This document shows positions 35,473 to 43,688 of a stretch of DNA of 64,000 bases, in pieces (within the stretch, counting starts at the first letter, position 1; each line of letters opens with the position of its first letter). Position numbers and translations under genes: made by a program. Origin of the DNA: Bacteroidota bacterium (GTDB taxonomy: Bacteria > Bacteroidota > Ignavibacteria > Ignavibacteriales > Ignavibacteriaceae). The notes below the pieces were generated by a model, which made no database searches, was not told where the DNA came from, and was given only the letters and a program-made list of their open reading frames with translations. The stretch covers positions 1 to 64,000 of the forward strand of contig JACZTL010000010.1 of NCBI GenBank assembly GCA_022573715.1. Direction: 5' to 3'.

Positions 35473-35799
35473 ATGGCAAATCATAAGTCAGCTAAGAAAC
35501 GCATACGTACATCGGAGTCGGCAAGAATAAGAAATAAAGCTGCTATTTCTAAAATAAAAACACAAATGAAAAAGACTTTTTCGGCAAGCGAGCCTGCAGA
35601 AATAGAAAAATTATACGAAGAAACAATCTCTCTTTTGGACAAAAGCAGTGTAAAAGGTATTTTTAAAAAAAACAATGTTTCACATAAAAAATCAAGATTA
35701 ACAAAACATTTGAACAGCGTTACTGCAAAAAAATATAGCGACTCACCGAGTCGCCCCTACGAATCAATTTCTTCAACACCCTCCGCTTCGGGTAAATAA
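35473..35799 (+). CDS. rpsT: 30S ribosomal protein S20 with an aberrant C-terminal tail
   Basis: Primary 16S rRNA-binding protein of the small subunit. Residues 1-87 are a complete S20: MANHKSAKKRIRTSESAR, the central helices, and HKKSRLTKHLNSVTAKK at the end. The natural end would be near residue 87. Instead the frame runs on for 21 residues (YSDSPSRPYES and onward) encoded by a palindrome at 35738-35754 and the DNA beyond it. The extension overlaps the 3' end of the convergent GlmU-like gene by 43 bases. The tail is not expected to be functional. Confidence 0.93.
   Translation: MANHKSAKKRIRTSESARIRNKAAISKIKTQMKKTFSASEPAEIEKLYEETISLLDKSSVKGIFKKNNVSHKKSRLTKHLNSVTAKKYSDSPSRPYESISSTPSASGK
35738..35760. 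repeat. Palindromic element inserted at the 3' end of rpsT
   Basis: Arms GCGACTC (35738-35744) and GAGTCGC (35748-35754) around a 3-base loop, followed by CCCTAC. The CTA at 35757-35759 is the stop codon (TAG) of the minus-strand GlmU-like gene. The rpsT reading frame passes straight through. Its arms differ from those of the hairpin at 16939-16960 by one compensatory T:A to C:G change. Confidence 0.75.
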
Positions 35800-37256
35800 A
35801 ACTTTATTGAGGCTCCTTTCTTTTTAATTTTTTTATTTATTAAAACACTGTGAATAATCGTTACATTATCCGCTACATCACAACCAAACAAATAACTTGT
35901 TCCTTTTATCAATACATTTCTACCAATATTTACAGGTTGTTTATTACTGCCAGTAATATTTACCAAGGATTCTATATTTGTACCTCCGCCTATTTTTACA
36001 TTCCCTTTTATAATATCTCTATCAAATACCTTTACGTTATCCCCGATTACCATCTTTTGATTCTCAAAAGTAGTCAGACTAACATTTGGAAAAATCGTTG
36101 CTTTTTTACCGATTAATACGTTACCGCAAATGTACGTGTCTTTCATTAATTCAATGTTATAATTAAGTTTCACTCCTTTACCGATAAATACACCTTTACC
36201 TATTTTTATATCAAGTGGTATATTTTTTTTATCCATTTTAATAATATCGCCCACAACTGAATCTTCAATAAAAAAGTCATCATTATCTTCTATTTCAATA
36301 ATGTCCTTTAATTGAGTGTATATTTTGTTACGTGCAATGCTTTCCATTTCTTTTAACACGGACTTATTGTTGAATCCCATAATGGTTCTTTGATCTTTGG
36401 GACTTACTGTACGCACACTGAGATTATTTTTGTTAAATATTTCAATTAAATCCGTAATGTAAATCTCTTTTTGCACATTCTGACTTTTGATTGAACCGAT
36501 TAAGTTTTTAAGCTTTTTAAAATCAAAAGCGTAAATGCCTGTATTATATTCCCGGCAATTAATCAATTCTTCCTTTGTAAATGTTTTATAACTTCCGTTA
36601 AATTTTACTTTATAAATATTTTTATCTTTCAGTAGATTTATATCTTTTGTTTCCATTATCTGAATTACTTTACCTTTGTCCTTTCCATTGGGTCTTCCCT
36701 TTTCATCAGTGTCTTTTACTCTTATAATTCTTCCGTAAGTATTATCTTTCGGTTTATCCTTATAAAAGCCTGTAAGCACCATCATGTCGCTGTCTGATTT
36801 TATAAATTTATTTCTGAATGATTTAATGGTTTCTTTATCAATTAAACCAACATCACCGGGCAGAATGTATACTCTTTTAAATTTTTCATTTTGCTTTATT
36901 TTGTTTAATGCTGCCTGTACGGCATGTCCCGTTCCGTTTTGCTTTGTTTGAATAACATATTTTGTGTTGTTTTGTTTACCAAGTGTTCGCATAACTTCTT
37001 CTGCTTTTATGCCTACTACAACAATTGTATTTGCGCCTTTTAAGCGTGAGTTATAAACTCTTTCAACGGTTGGTTTCCCCCATATTTTATGAAGCATTTT
37101 TGAAGTCTGTGATTTAATTCTTTTTCCGTGTCCTGCTGCAAGTATAATAAAAAGTTCTTTTGATGCCTTATTAAAAGGTGATGATAATTCTTGTGCAATT
37201 TTGTTTAATTTTTTTTCTTCGGAAAGGGTCATTCGGCTACTCTGTAATAACTTCAT
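35757..37256 (-). CDS. GlmU-like nucleotidyltransferase with left-handed beta-helix
   Basis: The N-terminal domain (about 30-270) is a sugar-1-phosphate nucleotidyltransferase: LFIILAAGHGKRIKSQTSKMLHKIWGKP, then QNGTGHAVQAAL and PGDVGLID, as in GlmU for UDP-GlcNAc synthesis. The rest is a hexapeptide left-handed beta-helix (IGKGVFIGKGVKL onward). A ~25-residue N-terminal extension precedes the domain. The acetyltransferase site of true GlmU is not clearly recognisable, so bifunctionality is uncertain. The last codons lie in repeat-associated DNA shared with the end of rpsT. The start overlaps the O-antigen-ligase-like gene by 20 bases. Confidence 0.85.
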   Translation of the reverse strand: MKLLQSSRMTLSEEKKLNKIAQELSSPFNKASKELFIILAAGHGKRIKSQTSKMLHKIWGKPTVERVYNSRLKGANTIVVVGIKAEEVMRTLGKQNNTKYVIQTKQNGTGHAVQAALNKIKQNEKFKRVYILPGDVGLIDKETIKSFRNKFIKSDSDMMVLTGFYKDKPKDNTYGRIIRVKDTDEKGRPNGKDKGKVIQIMETKDINLLKDKNIYKVKFNGSYKTFTKEELINCREYNTGIYAFDFKKLKNLIGSIKSQNVQKEIYITDLIEIFNKNNLSVRTVSPKDQRTIMGFNNKSVLKEMESIARNKIYTQLKDIIEIEDNDDFFIEDSVVGDIIKMDKKNIPLDIKIGKGVFIGKGVKLNYNIELMKDTYICGNVLIGKKATIFPNVSLTTFENQKMVIGDNVKVFDRDIIKGNVKIGGGTNIESLVNITGSNKQPVNIGRNVLIKGTSYLFGCDVADNVTIIHSVLINKKIKKKGASIKFYLPEAEGVEEIDS

Positions 37257-39303
37257 TTTTTGTTTTACTTAATTTATACAACGCAACGTTTAATCCAAAG
37301 GTGAACCACACCAAGGAAATTATTTCGTGGTCACCAAAATTCCATTCGGTGAGACCGGCTACTAAGAATGAACAATAAGCGGCAAGTGCACCAAGAGCAT
37401 AAGAGGAAATGAATTCTTTGCCTTTTGTCTCTTTATAAATTTTAATTTTTATTAACAATAATTTAAATAATAAATAAACAACTGCTAGGAAACCGAACAC
37501 TCCGAGAATTACAAGCACGTGAACAAAGTTATTGTGCATATGTCCTTGAATTTCTTTGTCATAATAATTTTTATATTCTTTGTAAAGATTCTGAAGATCT
37601 ATATCACCAACGCCGAACAAAGGATGATCCAAAAACATATTCCAACCTGCTTTCCAAAGTTTAAACCTGACAGTATTGGAGGGTAAATACGGATCAAAAA
37701 TGCTTAGCAATCGACTTCTTTTTACGAAAGTTGTATAAATGTTTTGACCGCTAATAACTATAGAGGTCGGTACAAAACCTAAATTGATTTTATCTACAAT
37801 ATTTAGTTTATCTTTTATAGGATATTCAAATTGATATATTTCTCCTTTTGATCCTGCAGCAAACAATTTATTATCATTAAAATTCCAATTATATGTTTTT
37901 TTTATGGTTTCATTTTTATCCACAAACTTTAATGATTTATTTTCAACACTGTAAATCCGCAAGCTTTCCTTATCAGAAATAAATAATTTTTTATCTTTGT
38001 AAAAAATAAAGTCAATATCGATTTTATTATTAAAGTTTAAAATCTTTTCAGTAGGCAAATTGTTTTCAACGGAATATATTATAATATTTTTGGGAGGAGA
38101 AAAACCAACAATATAATTTGAATCAACATAAAATTTTGTTGCACGACCGAACATACTATTTCTATAGAGCGGTTCTTCGGTTTTAAATAAGTTAAAAACA
38201 GTTAACCCGCTGTCAGAATCTAAAATGTAAATATTATTTCCGTATATCTTAAAATCGGTAGTAAACCCTGGAGATACGAATTCATTTAGTTTTATAAATT
38301 TTTTATCTTCTTTCTTTAGTAATATAAAACGGGTATCTATCAATCTTGATAGATAATAGTCCGAATTAATTTTATTTAAGCTAATAATCGGTGCGGGAAA
38401 ATTATATTTATCAGATAAATTTGATTTATTATATTTAACCAAACCATTTTCAAAATCACTAACATAAAACACACTGTCATCGGGTAAAATATTATAAGCT
38501 ATTCCGTCCGTATCAAAACTCTCTATTAATTTTAATTGACCTTCGTTGTAATTATAAATTCTTACTTGGCTTATGTTCTTTTGCATAAACAATGCTGCAA
38601 TCCCCAAAACAATTACCGGGATCAAAATCTTCCACTGTTTTTTAATAATTAGAATCAGAAATATCCCGAACGCAGTTCCCATCCACCCAGTTCTTTTATA
38701 TGTTGCAAACAATGCGAGTAATGATATTGAAACACCGATCAATAAAAATATTTTATTCTTTAAAGTTGTTTTTTCATTTACCAAGAAAGCAAACAAAAAC
38801 AAAACAGTAAAACTTGTAATCTCGCTTACAGTTATAGGATATTGAAATAATGACGGCCCGGACTGTTCAATGCTGTAGAGATTAAAAATATAATGTTTAT
38901 AAGAATAAATTAAATAGATTACGACAGTTACAAGTGCGGCGCCGATATAAATCTTAAAATATGTTTTTGCTCTGTCAATATTGGGGATAACTGACATCGT
39001 TGTAAAAACAATGGGTATTAAAAGAGCGTGTTTCAATAAATTGTGAAAAGATGAAGCTTGCGAGTTTGATAGAATTGTAGAAATTATTTCTGCAGACAGA
39101 TACCAAATAAATGCTGCTTCGAGCCCTGATTTTTGAAACGGGTTATTTTTTGTTATTACAAATTTAAAAAGAAGTAATAACAACGCAAGATAATAACCAA
39201 GCTGATTTACAAAAATTGAATTTGTTAAACTCAGTAAGAAGATAATTATAAAAACGAAGATCAGTCTATCAATTATTTTTACAGCTTTTGCTTTTTCACT
39301 CAT
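37237..39303 (-). CDS. O-antigen-ligase-like membrane protein with an inserted propeller-like domain
   Basis: Polytopic membrane protein of the WaaL/Wzy-C superfamily, which attaches or polymerises surface glycans on the periplasmic side. About nine helices fill residues 10-240, including the TYKRTGWMG motif (201-209). The family's next motif, RFKLWKAGWNMFLDHPLFGVG, appears only at 546-566, then HMHNNFVH and the last helices. Between them, residues ~245-540 are soluble, with repeated short strand patterns (NNIYILDSDSGLTVF, DKKLFISDKESLRIYSV, NKLFAAGSKGEIYQF) that look like a beta-propeller. The insertion roughly doubles the usual length. Neighbours are the GlmU-like and MsbA-like genes. Confidence 0.82.
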   Translation of the reverse strand: MSEKAKAVKIIDRLIFVFIIIFLLSLTNSIFVNQLGYYLALLLLLFKFVITKNNPFQKSGLEAAFIWYLSAEIISTILSNSQASSFHNLLKHALLIPIVFTTMSVIPNIDRAKTYFKIYIGAALVTVVIYLIYSYKHYIFNLYSIEQSGPSLFQYPITVSEITSFTVLFLFAFLVNEKTTLKNKIFLLIGVSISLLALFATYKRTGWMGTAFGIFLILIIKKQWKILIPVIVLGIAALFMQKNISQVRIYNYNEGQLKLIESFDTDGIAYNILPDDSVFYVSDFENGLVKYNKSNLSDKYNFPAPIISLNKINSDYYLSRLIDTRFILLKKEDKKFIKLNEFVSPGFTTDFKIYGNNIYILDSDSGLTVFNLFKTEEPLYRNSMFGRATKFYVDSNYIVGFSPPKNIIIYSVENNLPTEKILNFNNKIDIDFIFYKDKKLFISDKESLRIYSVENKSLKFVDKNETIKKTYNWNFNDNKLFAAGSKGEIYQFEYPIKDKLNIVDKINLGFVPTSIVISGQNIYTTFVKRSRLLSIFDPYLPSNTVRFKLWKAGWNMFLDHPLFGVGDIDLQNLYKEYKNYYDKEIQGHMHNNFVHVLVILGVFGFLAVVYLLFKLLLIKIKIYKETKGKEFISSYALGALAAYCSFLVAGLTEWNFGDHEIISLVWFTFGLNVALYKLSKTKNEVITE

Positions 39304-39305
39304 TA

Positions 39306-41159
39306 TTAGTCTCTGAACTGCATTTCATAAAGTTTCTTGTATAAGCCTTTTTCCTGTGAGATTAATTCTGAGTGCGTACCTCTTTGAATAATTTCGCCGT
39401 TGTCAATCACGAGAATCCTTGTAGCATTTCTTATTGTACTTAACCTGTGTGCAATAACAATCGTGGTTCTGTTATACATAAGCCTGTCTATAGCTTCCTG
39501 CACCAAACTTTCCGATTCAGTATCCAAAGAAGATGTGGCTTCATCAAAAATCATTATTTCCGGATCTTTAAATAATGCACGAGCAATGGAAATTCTTTGC
39601 CTTTGTCCGCCGGAAAGCATTACTCCTCTTTCCCCGATTACTGTATCGTAGCCGTTTGACATTTCAAGTATAAAATCGTGTGCATTTGCCATTTTTGCTG
39701 CATCTTCAATTTTATTCATTGGATGATCGCTTAACCCGTATGCAATATTCTTTTTAACTGTTTCATTAAATAAGAATATTTCCTGAGTTACGATCCCCAT
39801 TAAACTGCGCAGACTATCTATTTTTATTTTTCTTATATCAATATTATCCAATAAAATTGAACCTTGAACGGGATCGTAAAATCTTGGTATTAAATCCACA
39901 AGTGTTGATTTACCTCCGCCGCTTGGACCGACAAGTGCTAAAATTTCGCCTTTTTGTACTTCGAAATTAATATTCTTTAAAACACTTTCGTTTGAATCCT
40001 CATAATTAAAAGAAACATTATCAAATTTCAATAATTCGCTAAACGAATTTTTCTCAACTGCATCCTCAGCATCAGCAATAATAGGCGGAGTGTCTAATAT
40101 TTCAAAAATCCTATCACCCGCTGCACTAGATTCCTGAATTCTGTTATTCACACTGCTTAACTCTTTGATAGGAGGCATCAATTGAAAAATTGCAAAAAGG
40201 AATCCCATAAATTCGCTTGCGGATAAAGTCTGTTCTTTAAGTACAAGCAAACCACCAAAATAAATAATCACAACACCAACTGTAGTACTTAAAACTTCGG
40301 TGATTGGTGAAGAAACATTTCGTACTCTCACAATTCTTAGCATCAATTTGAAAAAGTTATTTGTCTCTTTCATAAATTTATTGTTTTCATACTTTTCCAT
40401 ACCGAACGCTTTAACAATTTTTACACCCGAAATTACTTCCTGTAAAATAGTGGTTATATCAGCCATTTTAGCTTGAATAATTCCGCTCTGTTTTCTCAAT
40501 TTTAATCCTATCCATGCAATAATAATCATTGAAAAAGGCAGCACTACGAGCGCAAGCATTGTCAACTTCCAACTTATGCTTATGGCTATCCCGAGAAAAA
40601 CTATAATTGTCAACGGCTCTCTTATCATATTTAGAAATGCAACGGAGATGCTTGCCTGCACAACATTTACATCGTTTGTAATACGTGAGATTAGATTGCC
40701 TATTTTTTCGTGTTTAAAATAACTCATCGGTAATTTATGCAAATGCATGTATGCTGAATTTCTAATATCTTTTATAGTACCCTGTTCAACATAGGATAGG
40801 AAATAAGCTTGCAGGTAACCTGATATGTTTTTAAAAATAAAAGCTATTAAAACCAAAAAACAAATTTTTAGAAGAGCATCTTCCTTTGAACCACTCATTA
40901 TTACATCTTTAAATTCTTTTGATATATCATCTTTTACTTTTATTACCCACTGCGGGAGGAACGATATTTTGTCCATTAATACAGGCTGCTGAACCACTTC
41001 TTTTCTGGCAGATTCCTGAAACAATGTATCTAACAGGGGAATTGTCAGGTAAATTGAAAGTCCATTTAAACCTGCATAAAACATGGTGCAGATAATTGAT
41101 AATGCAACATGTCTCCAATAAGGTTTTACATATCCTAAAATTCTAAAATAGGTCTTCAA
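39306..41159 (-). CDS. MsbA-type ABC exporter (fused TM and ATPase domains)
   Basis: A half-transporter of 617 residues that works as a homodimer, probably flipping lipid A or another lipid across the inner membrane. Six TM helices lie in about residues 15-345. The ATPase domain has Walker A GPSGGGKSTL, signature LSGGQRQR, Walker B IMIFDEATSSLD and the switch His in AHRLSTI. The start is TTG at 41159 with AAAGGA upstream. It lies 2 bases before the O-antigen-ligase-like gene, supporting an envelope glycolipid role, which is inference. Confidence 0.92.
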   Translation of the reverse strand: MKTYFRILGYVKPYWRHVALSIICTMFYAGLNGLSIYLTIPLLDTLFQESARKEVVQQPVLMDKISFLPQWVIKVKDDISKEFKDVIMSGSKEDALLKICFLVLIAFIFKNISGYLQAYFLSYVEQGTIKDIRNSAYMHLHKLPMSYFKHEKIGNLISRITNDVNVVQASISVAFLNMIREPLTIIVFLGIAISISWKLTMLALVVLPFSMIIIAWIGLKLRKQSGIIQAKMADITTILQEVISGVKIVKAFGMEKYENNKFMKETNNFFKLMLRIVRVRNVSSPITEVLSTTVGVVIIYFGGLLVLKEQTLSASEFMGFLFAIFQLMPPIKELSSVNNRIQESSAAGDRIFEILDTPPIIADAEDAVEKNSFSELLKFDNVSFNYEDSNESVLKNINFEVQKGEILALVGPSGGGKSTLVDLIPRFYDPVQGSILLDNIDIRKIKIDSLRSLMGIVTQEIFLFNETVKKNIAYGLSDHPMNKIEDAAKMANAHDFILEMSNGYDTVIGERGVMLSGGQRQRISIARALFKDPEIMIFDEATSSLDTESESLVQEAIDRLMYNRTTIVIAHRLSTIRNATRILVIDNGEIIQRGTHSELISQEKGLYKKLYEMQFRD

Positions 41160-41171
41160 TTTATTTCCTTT

Positions 41172-42137
41172 TTACAAAACGTTGTTTAATCCGCAGCCAC
41201 CGTTAATTTTAATTGAGTCCGTAATTTCTGATTTTTTAATGTTAAAAATACTAATAGAAGATGGAAAACCTAAACTGTAATCATAGACTAAATAATCATC
41301 AAAGATTATAAAATTTTTAATGTAATTTTTTCCAATTATTTTAATTACTTGATTTTTTTTTATTGAATAAACCAAAAAAATGTTCCTCTTTGCAATTGGG
41401 ACTGTATTGAATATTAAAAATTCATTATTAAAATATTCTTTATGAATCTTTAAATTTTTTAAATAAAAAATAAAATGTTTTTCATTTTTTATTTTATCAA
41501 AGATATAAAGAGAGTCTCCATAAATTAATTGGAAATTTTTGTTAACGGGTATTTGAGATTTTTTTATAACCGGTAAAGGATATCCTTCTTTTATAAAATT
41601 TATCGTTTCTATTTTGCTCAATAATTCTTTACCAACACTATTATATATAAATGTATGTTTGTTTATATATTCTGAGACCTTAATATCTCTGGAATTAATA
41701 ATCACCTTATATAAATTATCACCTATCCAACCAGCATTTATTTGGGTTCCGTTCATTAACGAATCAATGAAATTAACTTCGTCATTCAATAAATTTATAC
41801 TGTACAGTTTTATCCTTTTTATATAGGGCAAAGTACTTCTTATCCCGTAATATTTTGCTGTTAAAAAATAGATGTGCTTTAAATTTGGAGAATAATTTAA
41901 CAGAATTACTTTTTCTTTTCTATCAAACCAAAACTTAATGGATTTTCTTTTGGTAAAATCGTGTTTGAAAATACCTAATTTATCACCGACTTTACCTACA
42001 AAATAAAACTCTTTTATTTGATCTTTTTTTGTATTGAATATATTTTTAGCAAGCGGTAGTTCTGTTTTATTATCTTCAGTACAACCATTAAATAAAATGG
42101 ATATTAAAATAAATATTTTAACAAGTTTTAGGGTCAT
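41172..42137 (-). CDS. Hypothetical lipoprotein, propeller-like
   Basis: A 321-residue lipoprotein: the signal peptide ends in ILFNGC with the lipobox Cys near residue 19. The rest is beta-rich with repeated motifs such as KHIYFLTAKYYGI, NLYKVIINSRDIK and EFLIFNTVPIAKRNIFLVYSI, suggesting a WD-like propeller. No family is recognised. It lies between the MsbA-like and site-2 protease genes, 12 and 2 bases away, so it belongs to the same run. Confidence 0.75.
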   Translation of the reverse strand: MTLKLVKIFILISILFNGCTEDNKTELPLAKNIFNTKKDQIKEFYFVGKVGDKLGIFKHDFTKRKSIKFWFDRKEKVILLNYSPNLKHIYFLTAKYYGIRSTLPYIKRIKLYSINLLNDEVNFIDSLMNGTQINAGWIGDNLYKVIINSRDIKVSEYINKHTFIYNSVGKELLSKIETINFIKEGYPLPVIKKSQIPVNKNFQLIYGDSLYIFDKIKNEKHFIFYLKNLKIHKEYFNNEFLIFNTVPIAKRNIFLVYSIKKNQVIKIIGKNYIKNFIIFDDYLVYDYSLGFPSSISIFNIKKSEITDSIKINGGCGLNNVL

Positions 42138-42139
42138 AT

Positions 42140-42793
42140 TTACGCCATATTACCAATGACTAAAAATATATGAAGGACCCACATTACCAATTCCATAAAA
42201 TAATTCCATAACGGACTGTAAATAAAGAGCAGTAAAATAAATGATCCGTAAAGTCCGAATTTGAATAATGATGCAGTATATTTATTTGGGAACAGGTCGA
42301 ATAAAATGTGAGCTCCGTCCAACGGGGGAATCGGAATTAAATTAAACAGGCAAAGAAAAACGTTAAAAAAAACACCGTACCAAAGTAGCGAAAGAATAGT
42401 CTCGCTTTGTCCATTGCTTAAATTGTAAGTAAAGATGAAGAAAACAAAAAATAAAACTGAGAGAAAAAAATTTGAAAATGGTCCGGCAAATGATACAATT
42501 GCATCATCGCGTAAACGATTTTTAAAATTACTGCTGTTTATTGGAACAGGCTTTGCCCACCCGATAAGTGCAAATCCGGAAACAAAGGATGCAATAGGCA
42601 AGATAATTGTCCCGACTAAATCAATATGCTTCAACGGATTTAATGAATACCGTCCTTCATTTTTTGCAGTATCATCACCAAATTTATGGGCGATAAATGC
42701 GTGCGCAAACTCGTGAATGGTAATAGAAATAATAAACATTGGGATAAATGTTAAAAATGAAATCAGTTTTGGGTTTACTTGAATATCAGGCAA
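42140..42793 (-). CDS. Site-2 protease family (M50) membrane metalloprotease
   Basis: A 217-residue inner-membrane zinc protease of the YwhC/Rv-type S2P group. The zinc motif HEFAH lies near residue 27 and the third ligand is the Asp in IPIPPLDGAHIL near 158. Six hydrophobic segments are seen and no PDZ domain, so it is a compact S2P rather than RseP. The start is TTG with an AGAGGA ribosome-binding site; the next Met is inside the first helix. Substrates are unknown. Confidence 0.9.
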   Translation of the reverse strand: MPDIQVNPKLISFLTFIPMFIISITIHEFAHAFIAHKFGDDTAKNEGRYSLNPLKHIDLVGTIILPIASFVSGFALIGWAKPVPINSSNFKNRLRDDAIVSFAGPFSNFFLSVLFFVFFIFTYNLSNGQSETILSLLWYGVFFNVFLCLFNLIPIPPLDGAHILFDLFPNKYTASLFKFGLYGSFILLLFIYSPLWNYFMELVMWVLHIFLVIGNMA

Positions 42794-42797
42794 ATTA

Positions 42798-43688
42798 TTA
42801 TCCTCTTGGGTGAAAATCTTTGTGCATTTGTTTTATATAATCCCTGTCAATATGTGTATAAATTTGCGTAGTTGAAATGTCCGAATGTCCGAGCATTTCT
42901 TGAACCGCTCTTAAATCTGCACCCCCTTCCAATAAATGAGTCGCGAATGAATGTCTGAATGTATGAGGGTGTACTTCTTTCATAATCTCAGACTGTTTCA
43001 CATATTTTTCAACAATTTTCCATATTCCCATTCTGGAAAGTTTTGTCCCTCTTGTATTAAGGAATAGATAATTTTCGCTTTTCATTTTCTTTTCCAAAAG
43101 TATTCTGCTTTTAGTTAAATACTTGTTTATCCATTTTACTGCACTGGAGCCTATAGGTACAATTCTTTCTTTTGAACCTTTGCCAAACACCCTGATTACT
43201 TCCTCGCTAAAAAACAAACTTGATATTTTTAAGTTAATAAGCTCTGAAACTCGAAGACCACATGCATAAAGAAGTTCCAATACCGCTTTATCCCTTAAAC
43301 CCAATTTATCATCTATATTCGGTTTAGAAAGGATCAAATCTATTTCGTTTACGCTTAAAACTGATGGAAGATTTTTTGATAGTTTCGGTGCGGATATTTT
43401 ATCAATCGGACTTTCTTTAATGTATTTATTTATAAAAAGATATTTGAAAAAACCTTTAATGGTCGAATGGTAACGTGAAGCTGAACGGCTTGACAAGCCA
43501 ATATCTTTAAGAGACTTAAAAAATTCAGATAGATGTTTTTGCTTTATCTCAGAGGGATCTGAAACATTATATTTTTCTAAAAATTTTATAAAGGAAGATA
43601 AATCATTACGGTATGATTGAATAGTATTTTCAGATAGATTTTTCTCAAATTTTAGAATGCTTAAATATTCCTTTAAAAAGATATTCAT
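42798..43688 (-). CDS. xerD: Tyrosine recombinase XerC/XerD
   Basis: Site-specific recombinase that resolves chromosome dimers at dif. It has an N-terminal SAM-like core-binding domain (about 1-90) and a catalytic domain with all residues: Arg in ACGLRVSEL, Lys in GKGSKER, HTFRHSFATH with two His and the second Arg, LGHSDISTTQIYTH with the last His and the Tyr nucleophile. The 296 residues are typical of XerD. No attachment site or integron structure is nearby, so a chromosomal Xer role is favoured. It overlaps the upstream HD-domain gene by 4 bases. Confidence 0.93.
   Translation of the reverse strand: MNIFLKEYLSILKFEKNLSENTIQSYRNDLSSFIKFLEKYNVSDPSEIKQKHLSEFFKSLKDIGLSSRSASRYHSTIKGFFKYLFINKYIKESPIDKISAPKLSKNLPSVLSVNEIDLILSKPNIDDKLGLRDKAVLELLYACGLRVSELINLKISSLFFSEEVIRVFGKGSKERIVPIGSSAVKWINKYLTKSRILLEKKMKSENYLFLNTRGTKLSRMGIWKIVEKYVKQSEIMKEVHPHTFRHSFATHLLEGGADLRAVQEMLGHSDISTTQIYTHIDRDYIKQMHKDFHPRG

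Noticed and set aside
42798-43688. Integrase marking a mobile element or integron
   Set aside because: Length, motifs and housekeeping neighbours fit chromosomal XerC/D; no attachment sites, transposase or cargo genes are seen.
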